Virus record (IMG/VR): IMGVR_UViG_3300005336_000029
Location: 1 to 44,499 of that record
DNA: 44,499 nucleotides
Direction: 5' to 3' (one strand)
Source: a virus
Numbering within the stretch: the stretch's first letter is position 1; each line of letters begins with the position of its first letter. Under the pieces are notes generated by a model. The model did not search any database. It saw nothing but the letters and a program-made list of their open reading frames with translations, and was not told the DNA's origin. Below are positions 6,482-14,227 of this stretch, piece after piece. Made by a program: the position numbers and the translations under genes.

Positions 6482-9360
6482 ATTTGTAACTTCTCCCGCT
6501 TCTGCATATTTCGACCGATTGAAACATCCACCGCGCACCATAGCCCATCCGGCGCGACGGGATTGACCAGCACGCGCGATGGCAGTTCCATTTGCGTCTT
6601 CACATTCACCGCACATTCCTCAGCCAATGAATCAAGGCAGCAGAACCAAAGCGCATCGTGGACCGTGTTGCACATGCCGTAGCGCTCCGCCCAGCCTTTC
6701 TCGTCGATAGCCAGCATGTTGTCCTTTAGATGACCATGACCCGCGTTCTGGACTAGCAGCGAGATCGCGGCTTCTGCATCCGTGCCGTGGCCGACCTTCC
6801 AGAATGTGTCCTTCGCATCTCCGCGATGAATGAACATCCGCTCGCCTGGAGAAGGGCGGTAGTTGTCCTTCACGGGCTTGTTGGAGAAAACGTCCCAGAA
6901 GCGGCGGATGTAGCCATGCGGGGTGACTAAATACTTCTGGTTATTTGCCTGCGTCAATATCGACCGCCGCCACGCCGCCGCGATGGGAAACGTATCGTCC
7001 AGCTTGCGGAGCACGTCATCAGCCTCGCGCCGGGAGCTGAACGATTCAGGGTTCTGGTCCCATAGCGTCTGGCCGCGCATTCCCAGTCCATAGCCGAGGA
7101 CAGCGGGCTTTGCCTGCCCATCCCGCACCACTGGATATTTAGTCTTCACCCACGCGAGATATTCCAGCAGCTCGTCATCCGGCTTGGCGAGCAGGTCATC
7201 GGACTTGGCAATGCGTAGCAGACCGACAGCAGCGAAGAACGAGTGGATGTCCAGTCGAGCGAGGCGCATGTAGCTCGCGTCCTGGGCGACGAAGCCGAGC
7301 GTGAGCGCATGAAAACTTTTGAAATCCGCTTCGATCAGCGTGTATCCCGCTGGAGCCTCAAGCATGGCGCGAAATCGAGCCGCGAGCGCAATAAGAGAAG
7401 CTGAGCCTGCCGCGCCGCGACTCTTCTCACTAGGTATGTTCTGTGCGTTTGGATCTGAACTAGAGAGCTGGCCAGTTGCCGGAGCGAATCCAAAGCTAGG
7501 GTGGACTCTGCCGTCCGCTGCGGGGGACCAGCCGTCAACGTAGGTGCCGCGCAGCTTCCCGAACTCCCGGTACTGGACAATCTTGCCGAAGATCGGGTCT
7601 CCAGTGCGCTTGCCGAGCGCGAGGATCTCTCGTTTATCGGTAGTGTCCTTCTGCTCTTTACGATTCCGGGGGATTTTGTATTTAGCGCGCTGCTCGGCTT
7701 TTTCGCGAACGTGGCCTTTCGCGACATAGGCGGCGATCTCCTGTTCCCGTTTGAATCGGATATAGGACATGAGTTGCTGGGACGAGTTGGGATTGAAGGG
7801 GAGCAACTCGCACCAGCGGTAGGTGGGCACGTCGATTAGTTTAAGCTGGTCCACGTCGCGGAACTCGCGTAGCACAAACTGCTTCCCGCTCGGCAGCGTG
7901 ACCGGATCGCATAGCCCACCATGAATAGGTGGCGGAGATTGAGCTAGCCAGCCGCGCAGATCAGGTGGAAGGCGCTTATACCCTTCTTTCGGGTGAATTG
8001 CGCGTACTTCCTCCGGCACTAGCGCCTGCGCCTCGTTCTCCATCAAGATCTTCTGCCCGTCCAGCCAGTGGCCGAACTCGATCCGCTCGGCGTCGTTGAC
8101 TGGGATGCCTCGCGCGGTCATGCGGTCTAGAATGGGACTGAGCCGTAGAATGTGACGTTCATACCCCTTCCAGATGCCCAACTTTCGCAAGTCAGCGGAC
8201 AACTTACAAAAAATCCTTTGGGGAGCATCCACGTCCCTTCCTCCGTAGAAATGAGGACGCGATAGATCCAGATGTTTCCAAGGTCCGATCTCTGGGCAAT
8301 AGAAAGAAGCCACATGCTGTAGTCCTTTCGGCAGGTCTGGTTGCGCGTGGTGCCAGCAATCCATCAGATCGTGGCAGTCACCGTTGATGGCCAGTTCGTA
8401 GCCCTTATCCCGCAGGAACCGTTTGGTGATCGGACGATCCGTCTTGCGCCCGTTGAAATCCAGTTTCGGATTCGGCAGCGCTAGAATCGCGCAGATCAGC
8501 TTGTGGAATGGTTCGGAGTCCTGCCAGTCCAGTATGGTTGCTTGTTTCGGTCGGAGGCTGAATTGAATCTGGTAAATATCGCTGAACTCCCGCACCACTG
8601 TCTCCGATTCGTCATCGCCCGCTTCGAGGGTGTCGCGGGTTTCGATGTCCCATGAAATCGGCAGGTCCGGGTGCGCGGCGGCGTCGTTATAGAAGTTCGC
8701 CAGGTCTGCTAACGACGCGTGCTCCAGGTATTCGGCAGCGGACTCCGGTTCGTAGGTCCACCCAGCGCGGCCAATCGCGACCGCCAGTTGAATATCCCGT
8801 ATCAGCACGCCCAGCAGATCCATCCCGCGCCCGGCAGCGCCTTCAATCCGCGCGCCGGATTCCTTGTCCTCGTCCTTCGCGCCGCGACGCAGGTAGGATG
8901 GGTGATAGCTGCCAACGCAGGGGATATCGTATTTGGATCGAATCGGGAAGCCGCGCGCGAGGAGAATCCCTTGTCTGTGGCCTGCCATGCCGGTCAGCTC
9001 CCGCATCGCTACACCACCCAGCGCGAGGAAGCAGCGGGGCTGGCGTTCGCGGAACAGGCGCTCGTTCATTGGACGGCAGGCTGCGATGGCATCATATTCC
9101 CACGGGGCGTTCTCCAACCAGTCGTTCGGGGGGCGATACCAGACTACGTTGCTGATTAAAAATGACTGGCGATCCACGCGCGCGAGTCTGAATGCGCGTT
9201 CGAGGACCGAGCCAGCCTCCGCGTAGGGACGAAAGGGGAGCCGGTCGATCTCCTCATTCCGCCCGAGCGCTTCCCCGACGACGCAGACGCCGTTCGCGCC
9301 GGAGCCTTCGGGGATCATCAGCGCGGGTTCGGGGCCGTCCGGGAAACCAGGTAATATCAC
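6463..9360 (-). CDS. Uracil-DNA glycosylase-DNA polymerase A fusion
   Basis: 965 residues. Residues 1-200 are a family-4-type uracil-DNA glycosylase domain: GEALGRNEEIDRLPF (29-43), NVVWYRPPN (71-79) and HPSYLR (153-158). A 3'-5' exonuclease domain follows, with Asp238/Glu240, Asn303...Asp308 and Tyr372...Asp376. Residues about 400-955 are a family A polymerase: Asp679 (motif A), Lys751 (motif B) and His901-Asp902 (motif C). An N-terminal glycosylase-like domain is known from the SPO1-type polymerase. Odd residues: TGQLSS (629-634) has Gln where Pol I has Arg; motif A reads DFKSFH with no Glu; the position equivalent to E. coli Phe762 is Leu755. The GTG start forms a GTGA overlap with the upstream gene. 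Confidence 0.92.
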   Translation of the reverse strand: MILPGFPDGPEPALMIPEGSGANGVCVVGEALGRNEEIDRLPFRPYAEAGSVLERAFRLARVDRQSFLISNVVWYRPPNDWLENAPWEYDAIAACRPMNERLFRERQPRCFLALGGVAMRELTGMAGHRQGILLARGFPIRSKYDIPCVGSYHPSYLRRGAKDEDKESGARIEGAAGRGMDLLGVLIRDIQLAVAIGRAGWTYEPESAAEYLEHASLADLANFYNDAAAHPDLPISWDIETRDTLEAGDDESETVVREFSDIYQIQFSLRPKQATILDWQDSEPFHKLICAILALPNPKLDFNGRKTDRPITKRFLRDKGYELAINGDCHDLMDCWHHAQPDLPKGLQHVASFYCPEIGPWKHLDLSRPHFYGGRDVDAPQRIFCKLSADLRKLGIWKGYERHILRLSPILDRMTARGIPVNDAERIEFGHWLDGQKILMENEAQALVPEEVRAIHPKEGYKRLPPDLRGWLAQSPPPIHGGLCDPVTLPSGKQFVLREFRDVDQLKLIDVPTYRWCELLPFNPNSSQQLMSYIRFKREQEIAAYVAKGHVREKAEQRAKYKIPRNRKEQKDTTDKREILALGKRTGDPIFGKIVQYREFGKLRGTYVDGWSPAADGRVHPSFGFAPATGQLSSSDPNAQNIPSEKSRGAAGSASLIALAARFRAMLEAPAGYTLIEADFKSFHALTLGFVAQDASYMRLARLDIHSFFAAVGLLRIAKSDDLLAKPDDELLEYLAWVKTKYPVVRDGQAKPAVLGYGLGMRGQTLWDQNPESFSSRREADDVLRKLDDTFPIAAAWRRSILTQANNQKYLVTPHGYIRRFWDVFSNKPVKDNYRPSPGERMFIHRGDAKDTFWKVGHGTDAEAAISLLVQNAGHGHLKDNMLAIDEKGWAERYGMCNTVHDALWFCCLDSLAEECAVNVKTQMELPSRVLVNPVAPDGLWCAVDVSIGRNMQKREKLQICQKIA

Positions 9361-9509
9361 TTACGCACCATTCTGTACATGGTGAACAGATTCCCTCCCG
9401 CCCGCACCAGCGCCGTCCTCAGACCGCTCAGGATCACATTCAATCCGAGACAGAGCAGGCAGAATGCCCACGGATGCTCCGCTATGGCCTCTAGGACTTG
9501 CCTGAACAT
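9357..9509 (-). CDS. Small membrane protein (50 aa)
   Basis: ATG 9509 has GGAG nine bases upstream. The 50-residue product has one hydrophobic helix (WAFCLLCLGLNVILSGL) and a basic C terminus ending MVRK. Its TGA overlaps the GTG start of the polymerase gene in a GTGA junction, which suggests translational coupling and confirms the polymerase start. It overlaps the preceding gene by 19 bases. Function unknown. Confidence 0.65.
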   Translation of the reverse strand: MFRQVLEAIAEHPWAFCLLCLGLNVILSGLRTALVRAGGNLFTMYRMVRK

Positions 9510-9757
9510 TCCGGCTCCATTGGTTTCACTCTATCAATCCTCTCCACCAACGTCTCCTCAGTTTTGTAAATCTCGCAAACCGCGCCGGGGGAGCAATGCT
9601 TCAACGTCTCGCGTGCCCACTTGCGGAGCGGCTCGATGGAGAAGGCGCGATCCGTCAGCGCCCCCGGAATCGTCAGCGTGCCATACCTATCCGGCTTCAA
9701 CTCTGGGCGGTTAGGATCGGTGATGAACGCGCGGTAGGTGGTTTTATTGATAGGCAT
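9491..9757 (-). CDS. Hypothetical protein (88 aa)
   Basis: Starts MPINKTTYRAFITD at ATG 9757, without a clear ribosome-binding site. It is a small mixed alpha/beta protein with a charged C terminus and two cysteines (about residues 55 and 61 or later). No family recognised. It lies between a MazG-like gene and a tiny membrane gene in the same transcription unit. Confidence 0.6.
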   Translation of the reverse strand: MPINKTTYRAFITDPNRPELKPDRYGTLTIPGALTDRAFSIEPLRKWARETLKHCSPGAVCEIYKTEETLVERIDRVKPMEPECSGKS

Positions 9758-9772
9758 AGATTGTTTCGCGCG

Positions 9773-9790
9773 TCATGCTTCCGGCTTTCC
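9773..9790. repeat. 18-bp direct repeat, copy 1
   Basis: TCATGCTTCCGGCTTTCC occurs here and again at 10120-10137. In both places it encodes the C-terminal GKPEA plus stop of a minus-strand gene, in the same frame. Confidence 0.7.
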
Positions 9791-10123
9791 ACTTTTCCAC
9801 GGTTCGGGTTGGTGATGGAGATATGGCCTGATGCGTTCTGGTTTCGATGCCGCACGCGCTGTGATCGCCAGCGGATTCAAATCCGCCTCCGCTTCCATCC
9901 GTCGAACGGCGTGACCCAGGTCTCCCAACTCCCGTTCTAGCGCTGAACGGTTCGTTTCTGGCAACTCATCCTCTGGCGTAATCGCCTTCGGATTAGTGCT
10001 TTCATAACCGTGCCTCAAAATCTTGGAAGCGGCCTGTATCACCTCGCCGCACTCTTCGACAAGGATCACTAACCGCTCTTGTTCGGCTTCTGATAAACCG
10101 TTGAAGTGCCGCGTTTGTCTCAT
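9773..10123 (-). CDS. MazG-like all-alpha NTP pyrophosphohydrolase
   Basis: 116 residues from ATG 10123, which overlaps the upstream stop in an ATGA junction; the longer frame upstream is not needed. LVEECGEVIQ (22-31) gives the first metal-binding EExxE helix, and ERELGDLGHAV gives the second ExxD helix, the signature of MazG/phosphoribosyl-ATP-type pyrophosphohydrolases. These hydrolyse nucleoside triphosphates to monophosphates and PPi. Beside a polymerase carrying a uracil-DNA glycosylase domain, it could act in nucleotide-pool cleaning (inference). The last residues, GKPEA, are shared with the upstream gene through an 18-base repeat. Confidence 0.8.
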   Translation of the reverse strand: MRQTRHFNGLSEAEQERLVILVEECGEVIQAASKILRHGYESTNPKAITPEDELPETNRSALERELGDLGHAVRRMEAEADLNPLAITARAASKPERIRPYLHHQPEPWKSGKPEA

Positions 10124-10137
10124 GCTTCCGGCTTTCC
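10120..10137. repeat. 18-bp direct repeat, copy 2
   Basis: Second exact copy of the repeat at 9773-9790, covering the end of the zinc-binding gene and its ATGA junction with the MazG-like gene. Confidence 0.7.
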
Positions 10138-10503
10138 CTCCGTGGCCTTCAGTTCGGCCAGCTCTTCGCGGAGTTGGGCGAGGCGGCGCTGCTCGGGCTG
10201 GGCGAGACATTCGTAATCCCATATCGACGCATGCTTGCCACAGTGAACGTACTCGCCTTTTACGGGCGTCAACGGTCTGCCTAACCGGCACCAATCGCAC
10301 CGCTCCTTCGCCAGCGCCTCGACCACATCAATCGCCTTCTCGTGAGCCTTGATGTCGGCGAATCGGGCGATACGGACGGGGCAGCCAGTGTGTGGTCGGA
10401 AAATCTGATCGCATTCTCCGCATAACAGCTTGTCTCTATCCCTCTTTGCTTTGGCAGAGTCGTGCCCCCATGCTCCCGCCCGCGCTGCGTCGAGAGTGGT
10501 CAT
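10120..10503 (-). CDS. Zinc-ribbon protein (127 aa)
   Basis: Starts at ATG 10503, overlapping the stop of the upstream gene (ATGA). It contains LLCGECDQIF (CxxC), HTGCP, then ERCDWCRLGRPLT (CxxC) and a later HCGKHASIWDYEC, enough ligands for two zinc sites. The C terminus is a charged helix. Such proteins may bind nucleic acid or protein partners; no named family was recognised. It is part of a run of small zinc-binding proteins. Confidence 0.7.
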   Translation of the reverse strand: MTTLDAARAGAWGHDSAKAKRDRDKLLCGECDQIFRPHTGCPVRIARFADIKAHEKAIDVVEALAKERCDWCRLGRPLTPVKGEYVHCGKHASIWDYECLAQPEQRRLAQLREELAELKATEGKPEA

Positions 10504-10676
10504 CGCTCCCTCGCCTCCTCACGATGGCAACTTAGACAAATACGTTTGTTTTTCCATAGATACCAATCACGTTTCAGTGAGCACCGTTCACATACCGGGA
10601 GTCCGCACCCGAAACAGAACTTATTCGTGGCCCCTTGGCAGCGGCTGTCTTCTGCCTGATTACAGGTTCTTGACAT
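10500..10676 (-). CDS. Small zinc-finger protein (58 aa)
   Basis: ATG 10676 has a strong GGAGGGGAAGG ribosome-binding site. The product has Cys at 5 and 13, CFGCG (21-25), CERC (29-32) and CLSCH (47-51), spacing typical of a cross-brace or double zinc ribbon. It ends in a basic/acidic helix. Its stop overlaps the next gene's ATG (ATGA) and its start overlaps the preceding gene's end by 17 bases. Function unknown. Confidence 0.7.
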   Translation of the reverse strand: MSRTCNQAEDSRCQGATNKFCFGCGLPVCERCSLKRDWYLWKNKRICLSCHREEARER

Positions 10677-11046
10677 CCTTCCCCTCCATCAGTTCGGCCA
10701 GCCGGGCGCGAAGACTATTGGCATGTTCTATAAATTCTGTCCGCCAAAATAAACCAGGCTGAGTAACGGACCAATCCATTTCCTCGATCCTCGCCTCCAG
10801 CGCGGACTGTTCGAGGGCGCGGGCAATTACCTTCTCGTCTTCCATTAGTCTTGTTCTGTTAATTTCGTTAACGGCCAACATGCGGAGTATCTCCCGCGCA
10901 CGTTCGGCGTACTTGTCGGTCGTTTGCTCCATGTCTCGCCTCGATTTATTGCCTTTTTTCCAGTCGGGCCACTTATCGACTCGTGCCGCTGTTTTCTCCA
11001 GCATGTCGAAATATTCCTTGCCCGTTTTTGGCTTGCTGTCTGTCAT
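10660..11046 (-). CDS. Hypothetical helical protein (128 aa)
   Basis: ATG 11046, not the upstream ATG 11055, because 11046 makes an ATGA overlap with the preceding stop. The protein is highly charged and mostly helical (ARVDKWPDWKKGNKS near the N terminus, then a Glu/Arg/Leu coiled-coil-like region). The C terminus carries a second helix, ANSLRARLAELMEG. No family or catalytic motif was recognised. Confidence 0.6.
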   Translation of the reverse strand: MTDSKPKTGKEYFDMLEKTAARVDKWPDWKKGNKSRRDMEQTTDKYAERAREILRMLAVNEINRTRLMEDEKVIARALEQSALEARIEEMDWSVTQPGLFWRTEFIEHANSLRARLAELMEGKDVKNL

Positions 11047-11210
11047 AGGCCACACGGAAATGGTTTACCGGACGCTTCTAGGAGATGCATGAGGTCATCC
11101 CTAATACGGCCACATCTTGGACAGACAAACTGCTTGTCCTCTTGGTCTATCTCGATAAGTTCACAGCCACAGTGTGGACATCCAGTGGCGTACTTGTCGG
11201 TGGGGGTCAT
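11043..11210 (-). CDS. Zinc-ribbon protein (55 aa)
   Basis: ATG 11210 overlaps the preceding stop (ATGA); the longer in-frame extension upstream is a shadow. Two CPxCG knuckles (CPHCGCE and CPRCG, about 15 residues apart) form a classical zinc ribbon of the rubredoxin/TFIIS type. A short acidic/helical C terminus follows. Many phages encode such small ribbons with unknown partners; a role as a transcription or host-takeover factor is possible but unproven. Confidence 0.7.
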   Translation of the reverse strand: MTPTDKYATGCPHCGCELIEIDQEDKQFVCPRCGRIRDDLMHLLEASGKPFPCGL

Positions 11211-11812
11211 CGCGCAGCCTCCTTCAGGAATTGTTCGGCCTCTTCTGCCCAGCCGTCCCAATTCTGATCCAGCGCCCGCTCGATCAACTTCCGCGCCGTG
11301 GCGAGTTTCTTCGCCCATTTCTGTCCAGCTTGTTCGTTCAGTTCTCCGATGTAGCCAAGTCCGGTTATAAATTCGGCACACCGCAATAGTGAAAGTTCTT
11401 TTGCCCTAAGCTGTGCGTCAGTCAGGGCGAGCTGCGCTTCAAGCTCCTTGATCCGCTCCCGCTGCTTGCCGAGCTTCTCTTCGGCGACGGGCAGCACGAT
11501 GGTCTCAAGCTCCTGGATGCGCTTGTACTCCCGCATGCCGCATGCCGTTATCTTCTCGCTGATCTGATCCAGCGCGTCCCGCTTGAAGTCGATCATGCAG
11601 GCGTTGCACTGCATCTCGCCGTCATCGCCATACTTGCCGACGCATGGGTGGGTTAGAAACAGCAATAGTCGCGCCTTGTGATCTTCCTCGGCCATCTTCA
11701 CCACGGCGGCGGCGATCTTCTGTATGACTGAGGTTTCGATTACCCATTTATCGCTGGCGACTTTAACCAGCACCTCTTTCGCCCGCTCTACGACCTCTGT
11801 GTAGTCGGTCAT
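11207..11812 (-). CDS. Coiled-coil hypothetical protein (201 aa)
   Basis: Joined to both neighbours by ATGA overlaps. The N-terminal half has a CNAC knuckle near residue 70 with another Cys nearby (LTHPCVGK), suggesting a metal site. Residues about 95-150 are a strong coiled coil (EELEKLGKQ-like heptads, then KELEAQLALTDAQLRAKEL). A helical C terminus follows. No known family. Confidence 0.6.
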   Translation of the reverse strand: MTDYTEVVERAKEVLVKVASDKWVIETSVIQKIAAAVVKMAEEDHKARLLLFLTHPCVGKYGDDGEMQCNACMIDFKRDALDQISEKITACGMREYKRIQELETIVLPVAEEKLGKQRERIKELEAQLALTDAQLRAKELSLLRCAEFITGLGYIGELNEQAGQKWAKKLATARKLIERALDQNWDGWAEEAEQFLKEAAR

Positions 11813-11949
11813 CGCTTCGGATTCTCCTTGCCGCAGTGATCGCAGAAGTCTGTCTCCAGATCACGCCCACAGTACGGGCAGTAGCCGAGGATCACGATTT
11901 TGCGCTTACGCTTCCTCTTGCGTTTTGGCTCAGCGCGGTCTCCGGGCAT
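11809..11949 (-). CDS. Basic zinc-ribbon protein (46 aa)
   Basis: The real start is ATG 11949, immediately overlapping the previous stop (TGATG) and preceded by AAAAGGAAG; the GTG at 12000 would run through the upstream zinc-finger gene. The sequence has a strongly basic block (KRKRKRKRK) followed by CPYCG and CDHCG knuckles. The basic tract suggests nucleic-acid binding (inference). The stop overlaps the next gene by ATGA. Confidence 0.65.
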   Translation of the reverse strand: MPGDRAEPKRKRKRKRKIVILGYCPYCGRDLETDFCDHCGKENPKR

Positions 11950-12062
11950 CAGCGGCTTCCTTTTACGTGCATTCTCCAGATATGCTTTACCACTTGCCAC
12001 CAGCTCTTAAAGACAAACAGATCAACGCCGCGTTCATCACACGTTCTACAATATCTGGTCAT
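11949..12062 (-). CDS. C2H2-like zinc-finger micro-protein (37 aa)
   Basis: ATG 12062 overlaps the preceding stop (ATGA), and its own TGA overlaps the next ATG (TGATG). The product has YCRTC near the N terminus and HIWRMH near the C terminus, spaced like a single C2H2 finger. C2H2 folds are rare in bacteria, so it could instead be a general metal site. The clean overlaps on both sides argue that it is a real gene. Confidence 0.6.
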   Translation of the reverse strand: MTRYCRTCDERGVDLFVFKSWWQVVKHIWRMHVKGSR

Positions 12063-12421
12063 CCCCGCTCCGCCTCCTCTGCGGCCTCGCGCAACGCCTG
12101 TGCCACAACCCAGCGTTGGCCGGGATTGTGCTCTATCTGGTCCGCCGCCCACCGCAGCGTCCGGGCCTTTGTGGCTCGCTCGGTGCGGCCTCGGACTTCG
12201 CGCAAGGTCTTATCAATTCTCGCGGAGCACCAGTCCCGATGCTCGGTCGCCACTCCCTTGTGATTCCGCAACGTGCCGCAGTGCTTACATCGGACGTGCC
12301 GCCAGTTGGAATCACGTAGGTCAACACCTCCGGTCGTATCTCCCCATTGGTGATCCCAATTCCCGCGAGATACTAGCCGCAACTCCTCGTCGCTCGGCAG
12401 TCCCGTTTTCGTATCAGGCAT
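12059..12421 (-). CDS. Zinc-binding hypothetical protein (120 aa)
   Basis: ATG 12421 lies inside the end of the PEP-CTERM gene (8-base overlap). It has CKHCG, then a His/Cys pair (HRDWC) about 20 residues later, giving a plausible zinc site, followed by Arg-rich helices and a C-terminal Ala/Glu helix. Trp-rich stretches precede the zinc site (NWDHQWGD). No family recognised. It heads the series of tiny zinc-binding genes. Confidence 0.65.
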   Translation of the reverse strand: MPDTKTGLPSDEELRLVSRGNWDHQWGDTTGGVDLRDSNWRHVRCKHCGTLRNHKGVATEHRDWCSARIDKTLREVRGRTERATKARTLRWAADQIEHNPGQRWVVAQALREAAEEAERG

Positions 12422-12938
12422 CCCGCCACCTCTTCAGCAACAGCAACGCAGCCAGCAGCATCCACCAACTAGCAGGCTCCGGCGCTTCAAACAGCTGCAC
12501 CTCCGCGATCTGCAACCGCCCATCCGCGAAGATAAACGTGCCCATGCCCTCACCGATCTGGCTGAACGGAGTACACACAGAATCCAGACAATACGCTCCA
12601 GTCAGCGTGGAATGAACACCGACGCCATAGGCGCTATGCGCCCCAGTCAAATCCGCTGTGATCTCAGCGGTCGCGGTGAATGACGGGTCAGGCTCCCCGA
12701 ATCCCAGCGTTTCGTATGGCCCGATGATATCTGAGACCTGCATCGGGAATGACGCGGACCAAGTGACCAAGCCACCAGGAGTCAGCTCGGGGCAAGGGCC
12801 AGCGGTGCCAACCAGCCCCAGGTCATCCACGACGAATTGACCAGTCACGGAGCCGAGCGTGCAGACCAGTTGAGCGAAGGTGGTGTCCGCGCGCAGACTG
12901 ATCGCGGTCAGTAACAAGATAATGAGTCTCATAACCAT
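12414..12938 (-). CDS. Secreted protein with PEP-CTERM sorting signal
   Basis: 174 residues from ATG 12938, which has GAGG seven bases upstream; ATG 12932, in an ATGA overlap with the helicase stop, is the alternative. The N terminus is a signal peptide (MVMRLIILLLTAISLRA, with cleavage probably near FAQ). The mature part is a beta-rich domain with paired cysteines. The C terminus has the three parts of a PEP-CTERM signal: Pro-Glu-Pro (153-155), a hydrophobic helix (SWWMLLAALLLL) and a basic end (KRWRDA). Exosortase would process this signal in the host envelope. It lies among early replication genes, so it is probably made early. Confidence 0.75.
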   Translation of the reverse strand: MVMRLIILLLTAISLRADTTFAQLVCTLGSVTGQFVVDDLGLVGTAGPCPELTPGGLVTWSASFPMQVSDIIGPYETLGFGEPDPSFTATAEITADLTGAHSAYGVGVHSTLTGAYCLDSVCTPFSQIGEGMGTFIFADGRLQIAEVQLFEAPEPASWWMLLAALLLLKRWRDA

Positions 12939-14227
12939 TTCGTTACCTCTGGGTTTAATTTGACCCGCCGCGCCAGCAACTCCGCTCCACCAACAATCCG
13001 CATTCCTTGGACAGTGCGGGCGCGAGAGAGCGCGACATAAGCCATTGATGGGGCACCGAAGAATCCGTCTCGACAATCCAACTGAACTCGGTCGAGCGAT
13101 AATCCCTGCGACTTATGAACCGTGGAGCAATAGCCGAGACGCATCGGAAACCAGTCCACGGTTCCAATCACATACTGCCCATCCTCCGCGATGTGCAGGA
13201 TCGGAGGATCGGACGGACCAGGCTCATCGCGCACCTTATTCTCCCGCACGATCCGCTCAATCCAGAACGTCTCCCCAGTGCGGACGCTGGTCACGCGCAC
13301 GGCCTCAGCCGCGTACTCCTCACCCTTCCAGTCGGTTAGGCAGGCGGAGTCGGAGTGCTCTACCACATGCGCCAGATCGCCGTTCACATACTGGAATCCG
13401 CAGCCCATCGGACCCTTCTTGTTCGCCAGCAGCATCACCAGCGCGCCCGGTTTCAGGATTATGCGATCTGGAATATTCTTCCACTCGCTGGATTGAACCC
13501 CGGAACGGACTGTCTGGAGCGCGAATGAAGGTGCTTTGATCTTCAGCAACCGCTGTGCATTAAACCGATCCGCCTCATCGTTCTTCGCGACGATGGTGGT
13601 GCCGTCGAAGTCCAGGTCCACGGCGATACTGAAGTTCGCGCCGAGCGAACGGAGGCCAGCGGCGGCGGTCGGTCCATCTCCGCGTCGGGCGGCGTTGATT
13701 GCGTCGAGGAAGGCGGGATCGCTCTGTCTCCAGATTTTAGTGAGCCTGTTGACATTCGCCGCGAACTCCGGCCAAGCGTCCGCCTGGAACGCCCAGCGCC
13801 CTTTCACTGGCGGGAGCTGGCAGAAATCGCCAGTCAGCGTCAGGCCCAGCGGATGCTCCAGCGGCTCCGCTGACTCGGTTCCGTAGTTAACCTCCTGAAT
13901 GGCTTTATAGATCGTGTCCAGTTGCTCCGCGTGCATCATCGAGACTTCATCAATCACGATATCCAGCGGTCGCGACGAGGACTTGGCTAGCTTGCGGAGC
14001 TTCTGATGCAGATAGCCCCGGACGTATTTGTCGATGAGCGATGACGTGTCGTAGTAGCCCAGGACGGAGTTGATCGTCACGGTGTCCAGGTTGACAGCGG
14101 CGACGCCGGTGGTCGCACAGAGGATCGCGCAGCCGGGGTCATCCTCGATCCGCTTCTTGATCGTGAATGTCTTGCCCGTGCCAGCCGCGCCGGTGAGGAA
14201 CTCTGTGCGGACACCATTGTTACTCAT
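12929..14227 (-). CDS. Pif1/RecD-like SF1B DNA helicase
   Basis: 432 residues. Walker A is GAAGTGKT (13-20), Walker B is IDEVSMM near residue 90, motif III is GDFCQLPPV, and the C-terminal motifs are STVHKSQGLSLDRV and AYVALSRAR. This is a compact 5'-3' helicase of the Pif1/RecD2/Dda type, likely used in phage DNA replication or recombination. The length is normal for a phage Dda/Pif1 protein and all core motifs are present. It overlaps the preceding small gene by eight bases and feeds the PEP-CTERM gene by an ATGA junction. Confidence 0.9.
   Translation of the reverse strand: MSNNGVRTEFLTGAAGTGKTFTIKKRIEDDPGCAILCATTGVAAVNLDTVTINSVLGYYDTSSLIDKYVRGYLHQKLRKLAKSSSRPLDIVIDEVSMMHAEQLDTIYKAIQEVNYGTESAEPLEHPLGLTLTGDFCQLPPVKGRWAFQADAWPEFAANVNRLTKIWRQSDPAFLDAINAARRGDGPTAAAGLRSLGANFSIAVDLDFDGTTIVAKNDEADRFNAQRLLKIKAPSFALQTVRSGVQSSEWKNIPDRIILKPGALVMLLANKKGPMGCGFQYVNGDLAHVVEHSDSACLTDWKGEEYAAEAVRVTSVRTGETFWIERIVRENKVRDEPGPSDPPILHIAEDGQYVIGTVDWFPMRLGYCSTVHKSQGLSLDRVQLDCRDGFFGAPSMAYVALSRARTVQGMRIVGGAELLARRVKLNPEVTKWL

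Noticed and set aside
9755-9776. Tiny ten-codon ORF after the MazG-like stop
   Set aside because: It overlaps the ATG of the 88-aa gene in a different frame and has no motif; too short to support.
10669-10674. TTGACA inside the zinc-finger gene
   Set aside because: No -10 box at a suitable distance on the plus strand; lies in coding sequence.
11836-12615. 259-codon plus-strand ORF opposite the zinc-ribbon genes
   Set aside because: Its product is Ser/Arg/Pro-rich with no motif, and the opposite strand has several overlapping genes with clear CxxC knuckles and coupled starts. Treated as a shadow.
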